From NCBI RefSeq assembly GCF_902167145.1, contig NC_050097.1:42206095-42270094 (forward strand): a stretch of DNA of 64,000 nt, read 5' to 3'. Under the pieces are notes generated by a model that was given only the letters and a program-made list of their open reading frames with translations, searched no databases and was not told the DNA's origin. Source of the DNA: Zea mays. Taxonomy: Eukaryota > Streptophyta > Magnoliopsida > Poales > Poaceae. A program made the translations under genes and the position numbers. The number at the start of each line of letters is the position of its first letter. Position 1 is the first letter of the stretch. Shown here piece by piece: positions 10,425-21,787 of this stretch.

Positions 10425-13315
10425 TGTCACACCCGGTTTTAGAAGGCAAACCGAATGCGAACCATGTACGTGCCAGGATCAGCAATTCACGTACACAACA
10501 GTTACATAACATGGACATCATCACACAGTGCTCAAATAGTATTAAAAGGGAAATAGTAGTCGATTACATCATACGTCTGAGACGTCCACATAGTCTTTAC
10601 AAATAATCAAAGTGCGGAAAAGAAACGTAGATAAACGCGGCCTTCACAGGCAGCCGAATGGGGGTTGCCGCTAACCCACGCCTAGAACTCGTCGTAGTCT
10701 TGAAACTCCTGGAAGTCTCCTTCCACGGCTTCATCTTCTCCTGAGCAGTGGTTGCAATGCTGACAACCTGGGATGGGGGGGTTTGGTGTGTAGAGCAAGG
10801 GTGAGTAGACATCAACGTACTCAGCAAGTATCCTGTTTGGCTGTAGTGGACTAGCTTTATGTGGGGTAAGTCAAGCAGTTGCTTTTAGTTGGTCAGATTA
10901 TTATTTACTAGTAGAAAGCCAGGTTTTAGTATTAACCCAAGTTATTAGCCTGATGTACCCTTTCCAAACGGAAAGAATACCACTTACCAGCACCATAGTC
11001 ATAACCAGAACCATCAATCTCATTGCCACCTGTAAACCAAAATGTCTCTGATCAAGTACCACTAATCACTGGAGCTCCCTTGGCCGCTCATAACCACGAG
11101 CACGCCTGATATATCAGTTTTCAAACACTCTGCAGAGGTTGTGCACTTTACCCACAAGTCGTGATTCCCTTTCTGCCCGGAGAGAGCTACTCCCCATTGA
11201 CCACTACCTAGGTGGTCCAACAGGGCATCACTACGTAGCCTTTACAAAGATTCCCCGGGGCTGTAGCCGCCCGTTAGGTTTCCTAAATGCACCGCACTCC
11301 TCCCCAAGGGGCGAACCCAAACTTGGCAGAGCGAGCCGCATAAACCGAGCCCCATTGACGACACAACGGCTAAGCGAACTACACCCCGGATCCTCTAATT
11401 ATTTAGCTAAGGGCACCCCATTCCACCCTCATGGTTGCACTGTTTTCCCGGGCGGTCATCCAAAGAACAGGTCCTTACAGAGAGGCACTCGAGAAACCGC
11501 TCGAGCCCCCTTAAAGGCCACAAGTAGAACATCATAATAAGAAGAGGGAAAACAGCGTATCATAGATAATCTCATCATGTTCATTGATTATAGTTGAGCA
11601 ATAGCATAAAGCTAAACAATAATAATCCAACCCAAATAGGTAAGCAAGGTAATGGATAACAAAAGCTAGTCAATCCTTAAGTATAAATGTGTAATGCGGG
11701 AGGTGAATTAAAGAATGAATAGGACAGAGATAGGTCAAGGGACACTTGCCTCCACCAACCGACTGCTGCTCAGGGGCTTCTCCTGCGAGTTCTTCGGGCT
11801 CCTCGACCGAATCGTTCTCTATGCGAGCGCAAACATACACACATCCACATATTTAATACAAAAGAACAGTACACCATACAATAGAATGTAGTAAGTAAAC
11901 AGACGTTCCACGCGGGTTCGCACTTAAGGCTAGGAGAGAAAGAGAAAAAGACAGTCGAGAAACGATCACGTTACAAGGTTGTGAATCAAACTACTCGCTT
12001 AATGGAAAGGAATTAATTTGGATGTTACGTTTGGCATAAAGTAAAGTCAAGTTCCACATTTAATCATTATAAACAATTGAAGATGAATGAAAGGGAGTGG
12101 CCGCACGTCGAGACGTACGACACGACATTTAGATTGCATTAACAAGTAAACGACTCGCTGCGCGACAAAGCGCCCAACGAGACGCTTGCACTAATTATAA
12201 ATAGACGGTAAGCATCGTGCGACGAAGCGCACGACGACATACTCCAACAGAGCTGGGTTTAAAGTGGAACATCGCGCGTCTGGTCGCGCGACATCGCACC
12301 TTAAACAACCTGAAATTAAAATAGATCGTCGCGCGACGAAGCGCGCGACACAACACTTTAAGAAATATAAACTAAAGGAATCGTCGCGCGACGAAGCGCG
12401 CGATGCAGCACGCTAACTAACGGAGTTTGAAACTAACAAAAAAACAAGAATAATCACCACGCGCGTGGGGTTGCGCACGCGGGAACGCGCTAGGGGTAAA
12501 CGGGGAAGCGCGAGGCCACGCCAAGGCCACGCGAGCTACGCCGAGGGCCGGGACGCCGCGCGCAGGGGGCCGAGGCCGCGCGCTGGGAGCTGCGCACCGG
12601 GGGCAGGGGGCGCGCCAGGGGCCGAGCCGCGCCGGGGGCAGGGGCGGGTGGGCCATGCCGGGGGGCCGGGGTGGGGGCGGGCGCCGCCGCCGCGAGGGGC
12701 CGGGGTGAGGGGCGGGCGCCGCCGCCGCGAGGGCCAGGGCGGGGGCGGGCGCCGCCGCGCACAGGGTTGGGGCGGGGCAGGCGAGCGCCGTGCGCAGGGG
12801 AGAGAGAGGGTGGTGCGCAGGGAAGGGAAGGGGAGGGAGAGAGAGGAGGAGGGAAGGGGAGCTCACCTCGGGGTCCAAATTCCGGTGATCGCCGTCTCCA
12901 ATCCCTAGGGCACCACGGGGAGAGAGAGGGAGGTTGTTGCGCGGGAGATCCAAATGAGAGAGAGAGAGGAGGGGGCGCGTGGGAGGGTGGGGGCGCCAGG
13001 GGCCGGGGCGGGCTGGGTTGGGCCGGGCCGCTTCGCAAATCGAAACCCACAACACGCACGACACGGGCTCCAATCGCGAACCGAAAACTGAGACAGAACG
13101 AGACGAACACGCAATATCAGACAAAGAAATGTGTGTCGGCATGATGCAACACCCATGGCACTTAGGTTTTGGTTCATACATGACACAGACACTTGTCGCT
13201 ATACTGGTTTGAAATTGGGAAGAAAGAGCGAATCAGGAAGAGAAAAGAGAGTAACGCCCGAATTTGGTGAGAGAAAAGAAGAAAAAAAATCTACCCCCAA
13301 ATTCAGGGCGTTACA
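10425..13315 (-). repeat. 5' LTR of element E
   Basis: The LTR is 2891 bp and is the upstream LTR, because the primer binding site abuts its inner end. Nearly colinear with 1274-4199, offset by 9180 bases over the hairpin region. It probably holds the promoter. No convincing TATA box was identified by eye. Confidence 0.92.
12154..12406. repeat. Five phased hairpins in the right LTR of element E
   Basis: This is the counterpart of the array at 2974-3226. Its fourth unit has perfect GTCGCGCG/CGCGCGAC arms, whereas the left LTR unit has two G-to-A changes that break pairing. The second unit has lost one terminal pair relative to the left copy. Confidence 0.85.
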
Positions 13316-13320
13316 ACCCG

Positions 13321-15692
13321 ACTTTATGGAAGTAGCGCCGAAGCATGACGCATTCCTCAAGGGTGTGCTTGACAGGACCCTGGTGATTGGGGCACGACTC
13401 CTTGAGCATCTTGTCGAACAGGTTGGCCCCTCCGGGAGGCTTCCAAGGGTTCCTGTGCTCGGCAGCAGCGACAAGATCTGCGTCGGCGGCGTTGCGCTTC
13501 GCTTGCGACTTCTTCTTGGCCTTCTTCTTCGTGCCATGCTGGGCGGACGCCTCGGGGATGTCTTCCGGCTGCCGTCCCTGAGGCTGCTTATCCTTCCGAA
13601 AGATGGCTTCGACCGCCTCCTGACCAGAGGCGAACTTGGTGGCGATGTCCATCAACTCGCTCGCCTTGGTGGGAGTCTTGCGCCCCAGTTTGCTTACCAG
13701 GTCTCGGCAGGTGGTGCCGGCGAGGAATGCCCCGATGACATCCGAGTCAGTGATGTTGGGCAGCTCGGTGCGCTGCTTTGAAAACTGTTGGATGTACTCT
13801 CGTAGGGATTCCCCTGGCTGCTGGTGGCAGCTTCGGAGATCCCATGAGTTCCTAGGGCGCACTTATGTGCCCTGGAAATTTCCAGTGAAGGCCTTAACCA
13901 GGTCGTCCCAGTTGGAGATCTACGCAGGAGGCAGATGCTCCAGCCAGGCTTGGGCGGCGTCGGAGAGGAACAGGGGGAGGTTGCGAATGATGAGGTTGTC
14001 GTCGTCCGTTCCTCCCAGCTAGCAGGCTAGCCGGTAGTCTGCAAGCCACAACTCCGGCCTTGTTTCCCTCGAATACTTGGTGATGGTAGTCGGGGCCCGG
14101 AACCGAGCCGGGAACGGCGCCCGTCTTATGGCCCGGCTGAAGGCTTGCGGACCTGGTGGTTCGGGCGAGGGACTCCGATCCTCCTCACTGTCGTAGCGTC
14201 CCCCACGCCTGGGGTGGTAGCCTCGGCGCACCTTCTCGTCGAGGCAGGCTCGACGGTCGTGGCGGTGGTGCTCGTTGCCGAGGCGATCCAGGGCTGCAGG
14301 CGTCGCGTCCCGCGTGCGCCCGGTGTGGACCGAGGCCTCCCGCATGAGCCGGGAAGTCGTTGTGCGATGCTCCGGGGGGACACCCTTGCCTTCGAGAGGT
14401 AGAGCTTTCGGCCCGTCGGACCGCGGCATCCTCCAGGAGATTCTTGAGTTCTCCCTGGATACGCCGCCCCTCGGTGGTGGATGGCTCCGGCATTGCTCGG
14501 AGTAGTATTGCCGCTGCAGCCAGATTTTGGCCGACCCCGCTGGAGGCCGGAGGCAGCCTTGCCCTGGCATCGTCAACGATACGGCGTTGGACGTCCCGAG
14601 CCCGATGACGCGCTTCTCCGGCGAGTGCTCGGCCTGCCCACTCCTGCTCGATGTTTTGCCGGAGCTGCACAATTTGCCCTGCTTCCTCGTCAAGCTTGGC
14701 CTGCATCTCGCGGATTTGCTCGAGCTGTGTGTCCTAACCCCCCGCAGGGACTGGGACCACAGCTAGCTCCCGCGGGATGTCAACGCGAGAAGCAGGCCCA
14801 GGGGGATCGTTATATTCTGGCATACCAAGGTGGTTGCCTTTGTCGCGACCCCCCAGATCGACGTGGAAACATTCGCGACTTGGGCCACGACCTTCGTCGT
14901 CAAGGCTGTGGACATCATAAGAGCAACCGGAGAGGCAGTAGTACATGCGGTCATGAAGTCTCGCATGGCACTGGGATCACGGAGCCCGGAGAAATCCCAA
15001 CCGGAGTCGGGGTCGTCTTCTTCCTCGGAACCCGGGGGCCCGTAGGTTGAGACAGCCGTCAGTCGGTCCCAAGATGACCACATATGGTACCCCGGAAGGT
15101 TAGGATATGCCTTTACGAAAGCGCTCACCGAAGCGGGGTCGCTTGGTGGATCGAAGCTGAATCTAAAAGGCACAGGGTGGAAAACGGACGGTACCTCTTG
15201 ATCGATGGACGGTGGTGAAGTCGCGTCGGGGGCGGATTGCACCGTCATCTCAGGTACGAGGCAAACGCCCAGCAAGCCCTTCGCGAGAGTGCTAGCGTCA
15301 TCAGTCCGCTTGGGGTTGGCACATCGCGGGGAAACAACATCTGTCGTTGTCTCAGGTGCGAGGACAACGCCCGACATGTCCCCTGCTGGGGTGCCGGCGT
15401 CGTCGACTCGCTCGACAGCCGACGAAGTGACGCCTCCTGCCTGGCCACGGTTGCCCCGTCTCCTCCTCCTGCGGCGAGGAGGGTAGCGGGACAAACCCGG
15501 ATGCTGCTCTTCCGCCACGAGGGGAAGACGTCGTCGAATTCGCCGCCGCCGGGCGAGCTGACGATCGTCGTAGTTGCTGTCGTGCTGCGGGGGGAGGAGT
15601 ACCATGTCATAGCTACCGTCGAGGGACATGAACTCGAGACTCCCGAAGCGGAGCACCGTCCCGGGCTGAAGAGGTTGCTGGAGACTACCCAT
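13321..15692 (-). pseudogene. Gypsy element A: gag remnant
   Basis: This is the gag-coding half of element A, separated from its protease by the insertion of element E. It starts with MGSLQQPLQPGTVLRFGS at 15692, nearly identical to the start of B at 48166. The retrotransposon gag core (ETRPELWLADYRLAC, WLEHLPP, GESLREYIQQFSKQRTELPN) lies at about 14090-13750. The C-terminal knuckle-like stretch CPNHQGPVKHTLEECVMLRRYF ends next to the E junction. Frameshifts are evident near 14940 and 14380, and in-frame stops lie at 14734-14736, 14019-14021, 13920-13922 and 13863-13865. It cannot encode a working Gag. B serves as the reference for each break. Confidence 0.88.
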
Positions 15693-15732
15693 CTAGAACT
15701 CAACGGGAAGGTGTTCGTTAACACGCAGCAGG

Positions 15733-15750
15733 CCCCTACCTGGCGTGCCA
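15733..15750 (-). promoter_or_regulatory. Primer binding site of element A
   Basis: Read on the minus strand, the 18 bases starting two bases inside the LTR are TGGCACGCCAGGTAGGGG. They begin with the TGG expected opposite a tRNA CCA end. Element B has TGGCGCGCCAGGTAGGGG at the same place, one base different. I cannot name the primer tRNA. Confidence 0.7.
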
Positions 15751-15752
15751 AC

Positions 15753-17032
15753 TGTCGGCGTTTCGGACCCGGGGGGTCCCTGAACCGACGAGTAAATTTG
15801 TCGCTGCGTGCCCCTGCCCAGATGGGTTGGCGCAAGATGGAACACAAGGGGAAATCGCGGCTCGTATTATCTCGCACCAGGGGGTGTGCTCGTAGTAGGG
15901 GTTACAAGCGTTCGCGAGAGAGAGAGTGAGCCTGTTCGTTTTGCTCGTCCCTCCGCGCGACCCTCCCGCATGAAGGCCCTGGACCTCCCTTTTATAGATG
16001 CAAGGAGAGGGTCCAGGTGTACAATGGGGGTGTAGCTATGCGCTAACGTGTCTGGCAGAGAGGTGCCTGAGCCCTGTGTACATGCCAACGTGGCTGTCGG
16101 AGAGGTGCTAGAGCCCTATGTACGCGATAACGTGGTCGTCGGAGAAGTGCCTGAGCCCTGTAGAAGCACAGCTGGCGGTGCTGCTGGGATCCTGCTGACG
16201 TCTCCTTTCTTCCGTAGGGGGCTGAGAACCACCGTCGTCACGGACGCACGCGGGGAGCCATCATTACCTGTTACCGGGACGAGCTAGATGGGGCGCTGGT
16301 CTTGTTCCCTTGTAGCCTGAGCTAGCTAGGGGTAGGGTAATGATGTATCCCCGTGGCGCAATCGGTCCGAGCCCGAGGTCAGGCGAGGCGGAGACTTCTC
16401 CTGAGGCCGAGGCCAAGGTCGGGCGAGGACGCGATTCCTCCCGAGGCCGAGGCTGAGGCCGAGTCTTGGGGTCGGGCAAGGCGGAGACCTCCTCCCGAGG
16501 CCGAGGCCTAAGGTCGGGCGAGGCGGAGCTTCCTGTTGCGCCCAAGGCTGAACTTGCTGTTGTCAGCCTTGCCCGGGTGGCTGGCACAGCAGTCAGAGCG
16601 GGGTGAGCGGCGCTGTTTTCCTGTCAGATCGGTCAATGAAAGGGCGAAGTGACTGCGGTCACTTCGACCTTGACGACTGAGGCACGCGTGTCAGGATAAG
16701 GTGTCAGGCGATCTTCACATTGAATGCGCCTGCGATACGGTCGGTTGGCGAGGCAATTTGGCCAAGGTTGCTTCACAACGAAGCCTGTCCGAGCTGGGCT
16801 TCGGGCGAGTCGAGGGTGCACCCATCGCCTGAGGAGGCCCTTGGGCGAGGCGTGAATTTGTCCGAGACTACTGTTCCCGCCCGAGGCCGGGCTCGGGCGA
16901 GGCGAGATTGCGTCCCTTGGTAGACGAGGCCTTGACCTGAACCGCGCCCATCAGTCTTTGCGGTTTGTGCTGATGGTGGTTACCAGCCATGTTTAGGAGT
17001 GTTGGGGGTACCCCTAATTACGGTACCCAACA
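15753..17032 (-). repeat. 5' LTR of gypsy element A
   Basis: In plus orientation the repeat opens TGTCGGCGTTTCGG and closes with GGTACCCAACA. These match the reversed ends of the huck LTR in element B. It is about 1.28 kb, against 1.67 kb in B. A reversed TATA box (CTTTTATA) lies at 15989-15996 and a CGAGGCGGAG/CCCGAGGCC-rich U3 lies at 16360-16910. The partner LTR is outside the window. The flanking CCTGG at 17033-17037 is the candidate target duplication and cannot be verified here. Confidence 0.85.
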
Positions 17033-18229
17033 CCTGGTGTCTTGGGCTTCAAAGAAACAAAATTATGTAGCTCTTTCTACTGCCGAAGCCGAATATATTG
17101 CCGCAGGCCACTGTTGCGCGCAATTACTTTGGATGAGGCAAACCCTTAGGGACTATGGTTACAAATTAACCAAAGTTCCTCTCCTATGTGATAATGAGAG
17201 TGCAATCCGCATGGCGGATAATCCCGTTGAGCACAGTCGCTCTAAACACATCGCCATTCGGTATCACTTTTTGAGGGATCACCAATAAAGGGGGGATATC
17301 GAGATTGCATATGTTAGCACCAAAGAACAATTGCCCGATACCTTTACCAAGCCATTAGATGAGAAAGCTTTTACCAAACTTAGGCATGAGCTAAATATTC
17401 TTGATTCTAGGAACTTTGATTGATTCCTTGCACACATACCTCATTTCTATACCTTTGATCATATCTCTTTCATTTGCTATGACTAATGTGGTTTTCAAGT
17501 GTATTTCATGCTAAGTCATAGATTGAAAGGGAAATGGAGTCATCGGCGAAGACAAGGCTTCCACTCCACTCCATTAAATTATTCATCCTTCGCCGTCACT
17601 CCGCCTCGCTCTCCAATTTGATATAATCTTCACTCCTACATTATTTACCAAAGGGGGAGAAAGTTTGAAAAAGGGCTTATATTTCACTCACAAGTACCCA
17701 TTTTTGGCGATTCATGCCAAAGGGGAGAAAGTATTAGCCGAAAGCAAAAGGACCGCACCACCACCAATTTCAAAAATGTAGTCTTTCAAATTTGTATTAA
17801 AAGAAAGTTTTTCAATTGGTATCTTATTTTTGATAGAATTTTCAAATTGGTATAACCCCTTTCAAAATTATTATCTAAAACCCTCTTGAACACTAAGAGG
17901 AGAATTTGACTGAGGGGGAGTTTTGTTTAGTCAAAGGAAAAGCATTTGAAACAGGGGGAGAAATTTTCAAATCTTGAAAATGCTTCTCAAAATCTTATTC
18001 ATTTACCTTTGACTATTTGCAAAAAGACTTTTTGCAAAAACAAAACAAGTGGTGCAAGCGTGGTCCAAAATGTTAAATATGAAGAAAGCATCCATGCATA
18101 TCATATGAAATAAATGTTGGTTTAAATTTCAAGCAACCTTTGCACTTACATTATGCAAACTAGTTCAATTCTGCACTTATATATTTGCTTTGGTTTGTGT
18201 TGGCATCAATCACCAAAAAGGAGGAGATT
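17033..18229 (+). mobile_element. Sirevirus 3' fragment (RNase H end and 3' UTR)
   Basis: This is a plus-strand copia remnant. From 17034 to 17423 it encodes the RNase H end (VSWASKKQNYVALSTAEAEYIAAG, LWMRQTLRDYG, NPVEHSRSKHIAIRYHFLRDHQ), with TAA at 17286-17288 where Sirevirus D has a Lys codon. It ends at LNILDSRNFD and a stop at 17421-17423. The 3' UTR then carries several purine tracts (GGGGGAGAAAG near 17652, GAGGGGGAG near 17911, CAGGGGGAGAAAT near 17956, GGAGGAGATT at 18220-18229), as in Sireviruses. The fragment stops exactly where the 3' LTR should begin. Its 5' side is cut by element A. Confidence 0.85.
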
Positions 18230-19399
18230 CACTACACCAAAATCATACACTTCCTACGGTTTTTTAATTTCCTACAACTTTTATAACAAACCGTAGGAAA
18301 TAAATAACTTCCGAGAGGCAACTGGTAGCTCTAGGAAATAAACATAACATGCTATGGTATTTTATAAATGCTGTAGAAAGTTAGCTTTCACATGCCGACC
18401 AACGCGTGTGGTCAAACAAGTCGCTAACTTCCTACGGCCTACTCTAGAAAGTTAGCTTCTCCTGCTAACTTCCTACGCCCTTCATTAGGAAGTTAGCCGC
18501 CCCTTCTAACTTCCTACGACCTACTCTAGGAAGTTAGCTGCCCCAGGTAACTTTCTACGACCTACTCTAGGAAGTTAGCTTTTAGCTTTTGACCAGTCAG
18601 ACGAGCCACTAACTTCCTAGAGTACATGTATAGCCTCTAGGAAGTTAAGTAACTTCCTACGACTTTACTCTAGAAAGTAATATTTTTATCTTAATCTATG
18701 AATCTAACCTTATCTTTCCATCATTCATCCTTTCTTCTCCAACACCCGTCACTCTCTTCTCCAACTCTAAGAAGTCGGCCGCCACTGCCCTGCTTCATCG
18801 AGGCCCAAGACCCAATGTCTGTTTTTGATAAAGAAACCAAACAACAACCTAGCAGTCTTCCTTCACTTCTCTGCTTCTGACCTCGTAGCGAATCAGATCG
18901 GGGGGCTAGGGTTCCGGTGCGCCTCTACAACCAGACGCGAGGCTAGGCTGGGCATGGAGGGAATCGTCACGGCCCGAAAGAGGTCCCGGCTGGAGACAGC
19001 GAACGGGGCTGCCGCCGCCGGGAAGCGCTCCAAAGGTGAGGCATCGCTATCCCACTAGTCCTGTCCGCTATCCGTCTCGATTGTTTTGGTTCTACTTGAT
19101 GTCGGTTGCCCTCGCTCCTTGCGAGAAGTGTTTCATCGACTGGATTTGCGTGTGTGCCATGGGAGCAGAGCAAGGGTGTTCTGGTTGGTCGTTTGATTAT
19201 GCATATGCGCGCAATGAGATGCACATCCGAGGTGTTTGTGGCAGGGGACTGGTAGTGGGGCCTGGAGGGTTAGATATTTTCTTGCTTGCTTCAAGTGATG
19301 CGTGGATTGGTGGAATGATAGCTTACTGCCACCAAAATTGAACCCCCTCTATACTTAGGCTGTTAGTCTGTTACTCTCTTAACTTCGACTACTCACTTG
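18230..19399 (+). mobile_element. CACTA-type transposon end with internal gene fragment
   Basis: The block opens CACTACACCAAAATC, a CACTA-superfamily terminus. It then has many copies, in both orientations, of AACTTCCTACG and CTAGGAAGTTAG at about 18250-18680, the expected subterminal repeat array. No matching terminal repeat (GGTGTAGTG) occurs before Sirevirus C resumes at 19400, so only one end is present. The inner part (18690-19399) lacks these repeats and resembles a gene 5' end. Confidence 0.75.
18954..19035 (+). pseudogene. Probable captured first exon, unknown gene
   Basis: A 27-codon frame begins MEGIVTARKRSRLETANG and ends at a consensus splice donor (AAAG followed by GTGAGG at 19036). 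It is preceded by a pyrimidine-rich, GC-balanced stretch (18710-18950) that resembles a 5' untranslated leader. It lies inside a CACTA-type block, and such transposons often carry host gene pieces. I do not recognise the protein. The sequence is basic with an Ala/Gly run. No continuing exon is visible before 19400. Confidence 0.4.
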
Positions 19400-21785
19400 G
19401 ACATCTCGAATTTTTGAACCATAATCCTACTAAACTCTTCACAAGTAGATTTGTTAGTAGATCCAAATATGATATCATCAACATAAATTTGGCATACAAA
19501 CAAATCATTTGCAATTGTTTTAGTAAAGAGAGTAGGATCGGCTTTTCCGACTTTGAAGCCATTAGCGATAAGGAAATCTCTTAGGCATTCATACCATGGT
19601 CTTGGGGCTTGCTTGAGCCCATAAAGCGCCTTAGAGAGTTTATAGACGTGGTTAGGGTACTCACTATCTTCAAAGCCGGGAGGTTGCTCAACATAGACCT
19701 CTTCCTTGATTGGTCCATTGAGGAAGGCACTTTTCACGTCCATTTGGTAAAGCTTAAAGCCATGGTAAGTAGCATAGGCAAGTAATATACGAATTGACTC
19801 AAGCCTAGCTACGGGTGCATAGGTTTCACCGAAATCCAAACCTTCAACTTGTGAATAACCCTTGGCCACAAGTCGGGCTTTGTTCCTTGTCACCACACCA
19901 TGCTCATCTTGTTTGTTGCGAAAGACCCACTTGGTTCCTACAACATTTTGGTTAGGACGTGGAACTAAATGCCATACCTCATTCCTTGTGAAGTTGTTGA
20001 GCTCCTCTTGCATTGCCAACACCCAATCCGAATCCCTTAATGCATCTTCTACCCTGTATGGCTCAATAGAAGACATAAAGGAGTAATGTTCACAAAAATG
20101 AGCAACACGAGATCGAGTGCTTACCCCCTTTTGAATATTGTCGAGGATGGTGTTCATGGGGTGATCTCTTTGTATTGCTTGGTGGACTCTTGGGTGTGGT
20201 GGCCTTGGATCGTCATCATCTTCCTTGTCTTGATCATGGGCATCTCCCCCTTGATCATTGTCTCCTTCTTAAGGTGGCTCATCTTCTTGATCTTCATTTT
20301 CATCCTCTTGAGCCTGATCCTCATCTTGAGTTGGTGGAGATGCTTGCATGGAAGAAGATGGTTGATCTTGTGCTTATGGAGGCTCTTCGGATTCCTTAGG
20401 ACACACATCCCCAATGGACATGTTCCTTAGCGCGACGCACGGAGCCTCTTCATCATCTAGCTCATCAAGATCAACTTGCTCTACTTGAGAGCCGTTAGTC
20501 TCATCAAACACAATGTCACAAGAAACTTCAACTAGTCCAGTGGACTTGTTAAAGACTCTATATGACCTTGTGTTTGAATCATAACCAAGTAAAAAGCCTT
20601 CTACAGCCTTATGAGCAAATTTTAATTTTCTACCTCTTTTAACAAGAATAAAACATTTGCTACCAAAGACTCTAAAATATGAAACATTGGGCTTTTTACT
20701 AGTTAGGAGTTCATATGATGTCTTCTTGAGGATTCGGTGAAGGTAGAGACGGTTGATGACGTAGCAAGCGGTGTTGATTGCTTCCGCCCAAAACCGGTCC
20801 GAAGTCTTGTACTCATCAAGCATGGTCCTCGCCATGTCAAGTAGAGTTCTATTCTTCCTCTCCACTACACCATTTTGTTGTGGCATGTAGGGAGAAGAGA
20901 ACTCATGCTTGATGCCCTCATCTTCAAGGAAGCCTTCTATTTGTGAGTTCTTGAACTCCATCCCGTTGTCGCTTCTAATCTTTTTGATCCTTAAGCCGAA
21001 CTCATTTTGAGCTCGTCTCAAGAATCCCTTTAAGGTCTCTTGGTTTTGGGAGTTTTCCTGCAAAAAGAACACCCAAGTGAAGCGAGAATAATCATCCACA
21101 ATAACTAGACAGTACTTACTCCCGCCGATGCTTATGTAAGCGATCGGGCCGAATATATCCATGTGGAGTAACTCGAGTGGTCTATCAGTCATCATGATGT
21201 TCTTGTGTGGATGATGAACACCAACTTGCTTCCCTGCTTGACATGCGCTACAAATCCTGTCTTTCTCAAAATGAACATTTGTTAGTCCCAACATGTGCTC
21301 TCCCTTTAGAAGCTTATGAAGATTCTTCGTCCCAACATGAGCTAGTCAGCGGTGCCAGAGCCAACCCATGTTAGTCTTAGCAATTAAGCAAGTGTCGAGT
21401 TCAGCTCTATTAAAATCAACTAAGTATAGCTGACCCTCTAACACTCCCTTAAATGCTACTGAATCATCACTTCTTCTAAAGACAGTAACACCTAAATCTG
21501 TAAAAAGACAGTTGTAGACCATTTTACATAATTGAGAAACGGAAAGCAAATTGTAATCTAAAGAATTTACAAGAAAAACATTGAAAATAAAATGGTCAGG
21601 AGATATAGCAATTTTACCAAGTCCTTTGACCAAACCTTGATTTCCATCCCCGAATGTGATAGCTCTTTAGGGATCATGGTTTTTCTTGTAGGAGGAGAAC
21701 ATCCTTTTCTCCCCAGTCATGTGGTTTGTGCACCCGCTGTCGATTATCCAACTTGAGCCCCCGGATGTATAAACCTACAAAACAA
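19400..21785 (-). pseudogene. Pol of Sirevirus C (protease to reverse transcriptase)
   Basis: Pol follows Gag in another frame. A short protease region lies near 21760-21640. The pre-integrase segment follows (LDYNLLSVSQLC, GWLWHR). The integrase core is at 21294-20374 (ICSACQAGKQ, LLHMDIFGP, RSDNGMEFKNS, PQQNGVVERKNRT), then an acidic linker and reverse transcriptase ([47 protein letters not shown]) ending at 19400. Stops or frameshifts interrupt it near 21346, 20374 and 20154. D at 43290-40033 is the intact-length comparison. Truncation within the polymerase domain makes it inactive. Confidence 0.85.
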
Positions 21786-21787
21786 AT

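Larger units (their letters stand above)
1274..13315 (-). mobile_element. Complete Tekay/Del-like gypsy element E
   Basis: This is a full-length minus-strand LTR retrotransposon inserted in element A. Its LTRs (1274-4199 and 10425-13315) both run TGTCACACCC to GGCGTTACA in plus orientation. The 5-bp target duplication ACCCG is perfect (1269-1273 and 13316-13320). The primer binding site lies next to the right LTR and the polypurine tract (reverse of CCTATCCCCCTT, 4203-4214) next to the left LTR, which fixes the orientation. Order in transcription direction: leader ORF, gag, protease, reverse transcriptase, RNase H, integrase, chromodomain. A chromodomain tail and iMet primer site are typical of the Tekay/Del chromoviruses. 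Several frameshifts make it non-autonomous. Confidence 0.93.
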
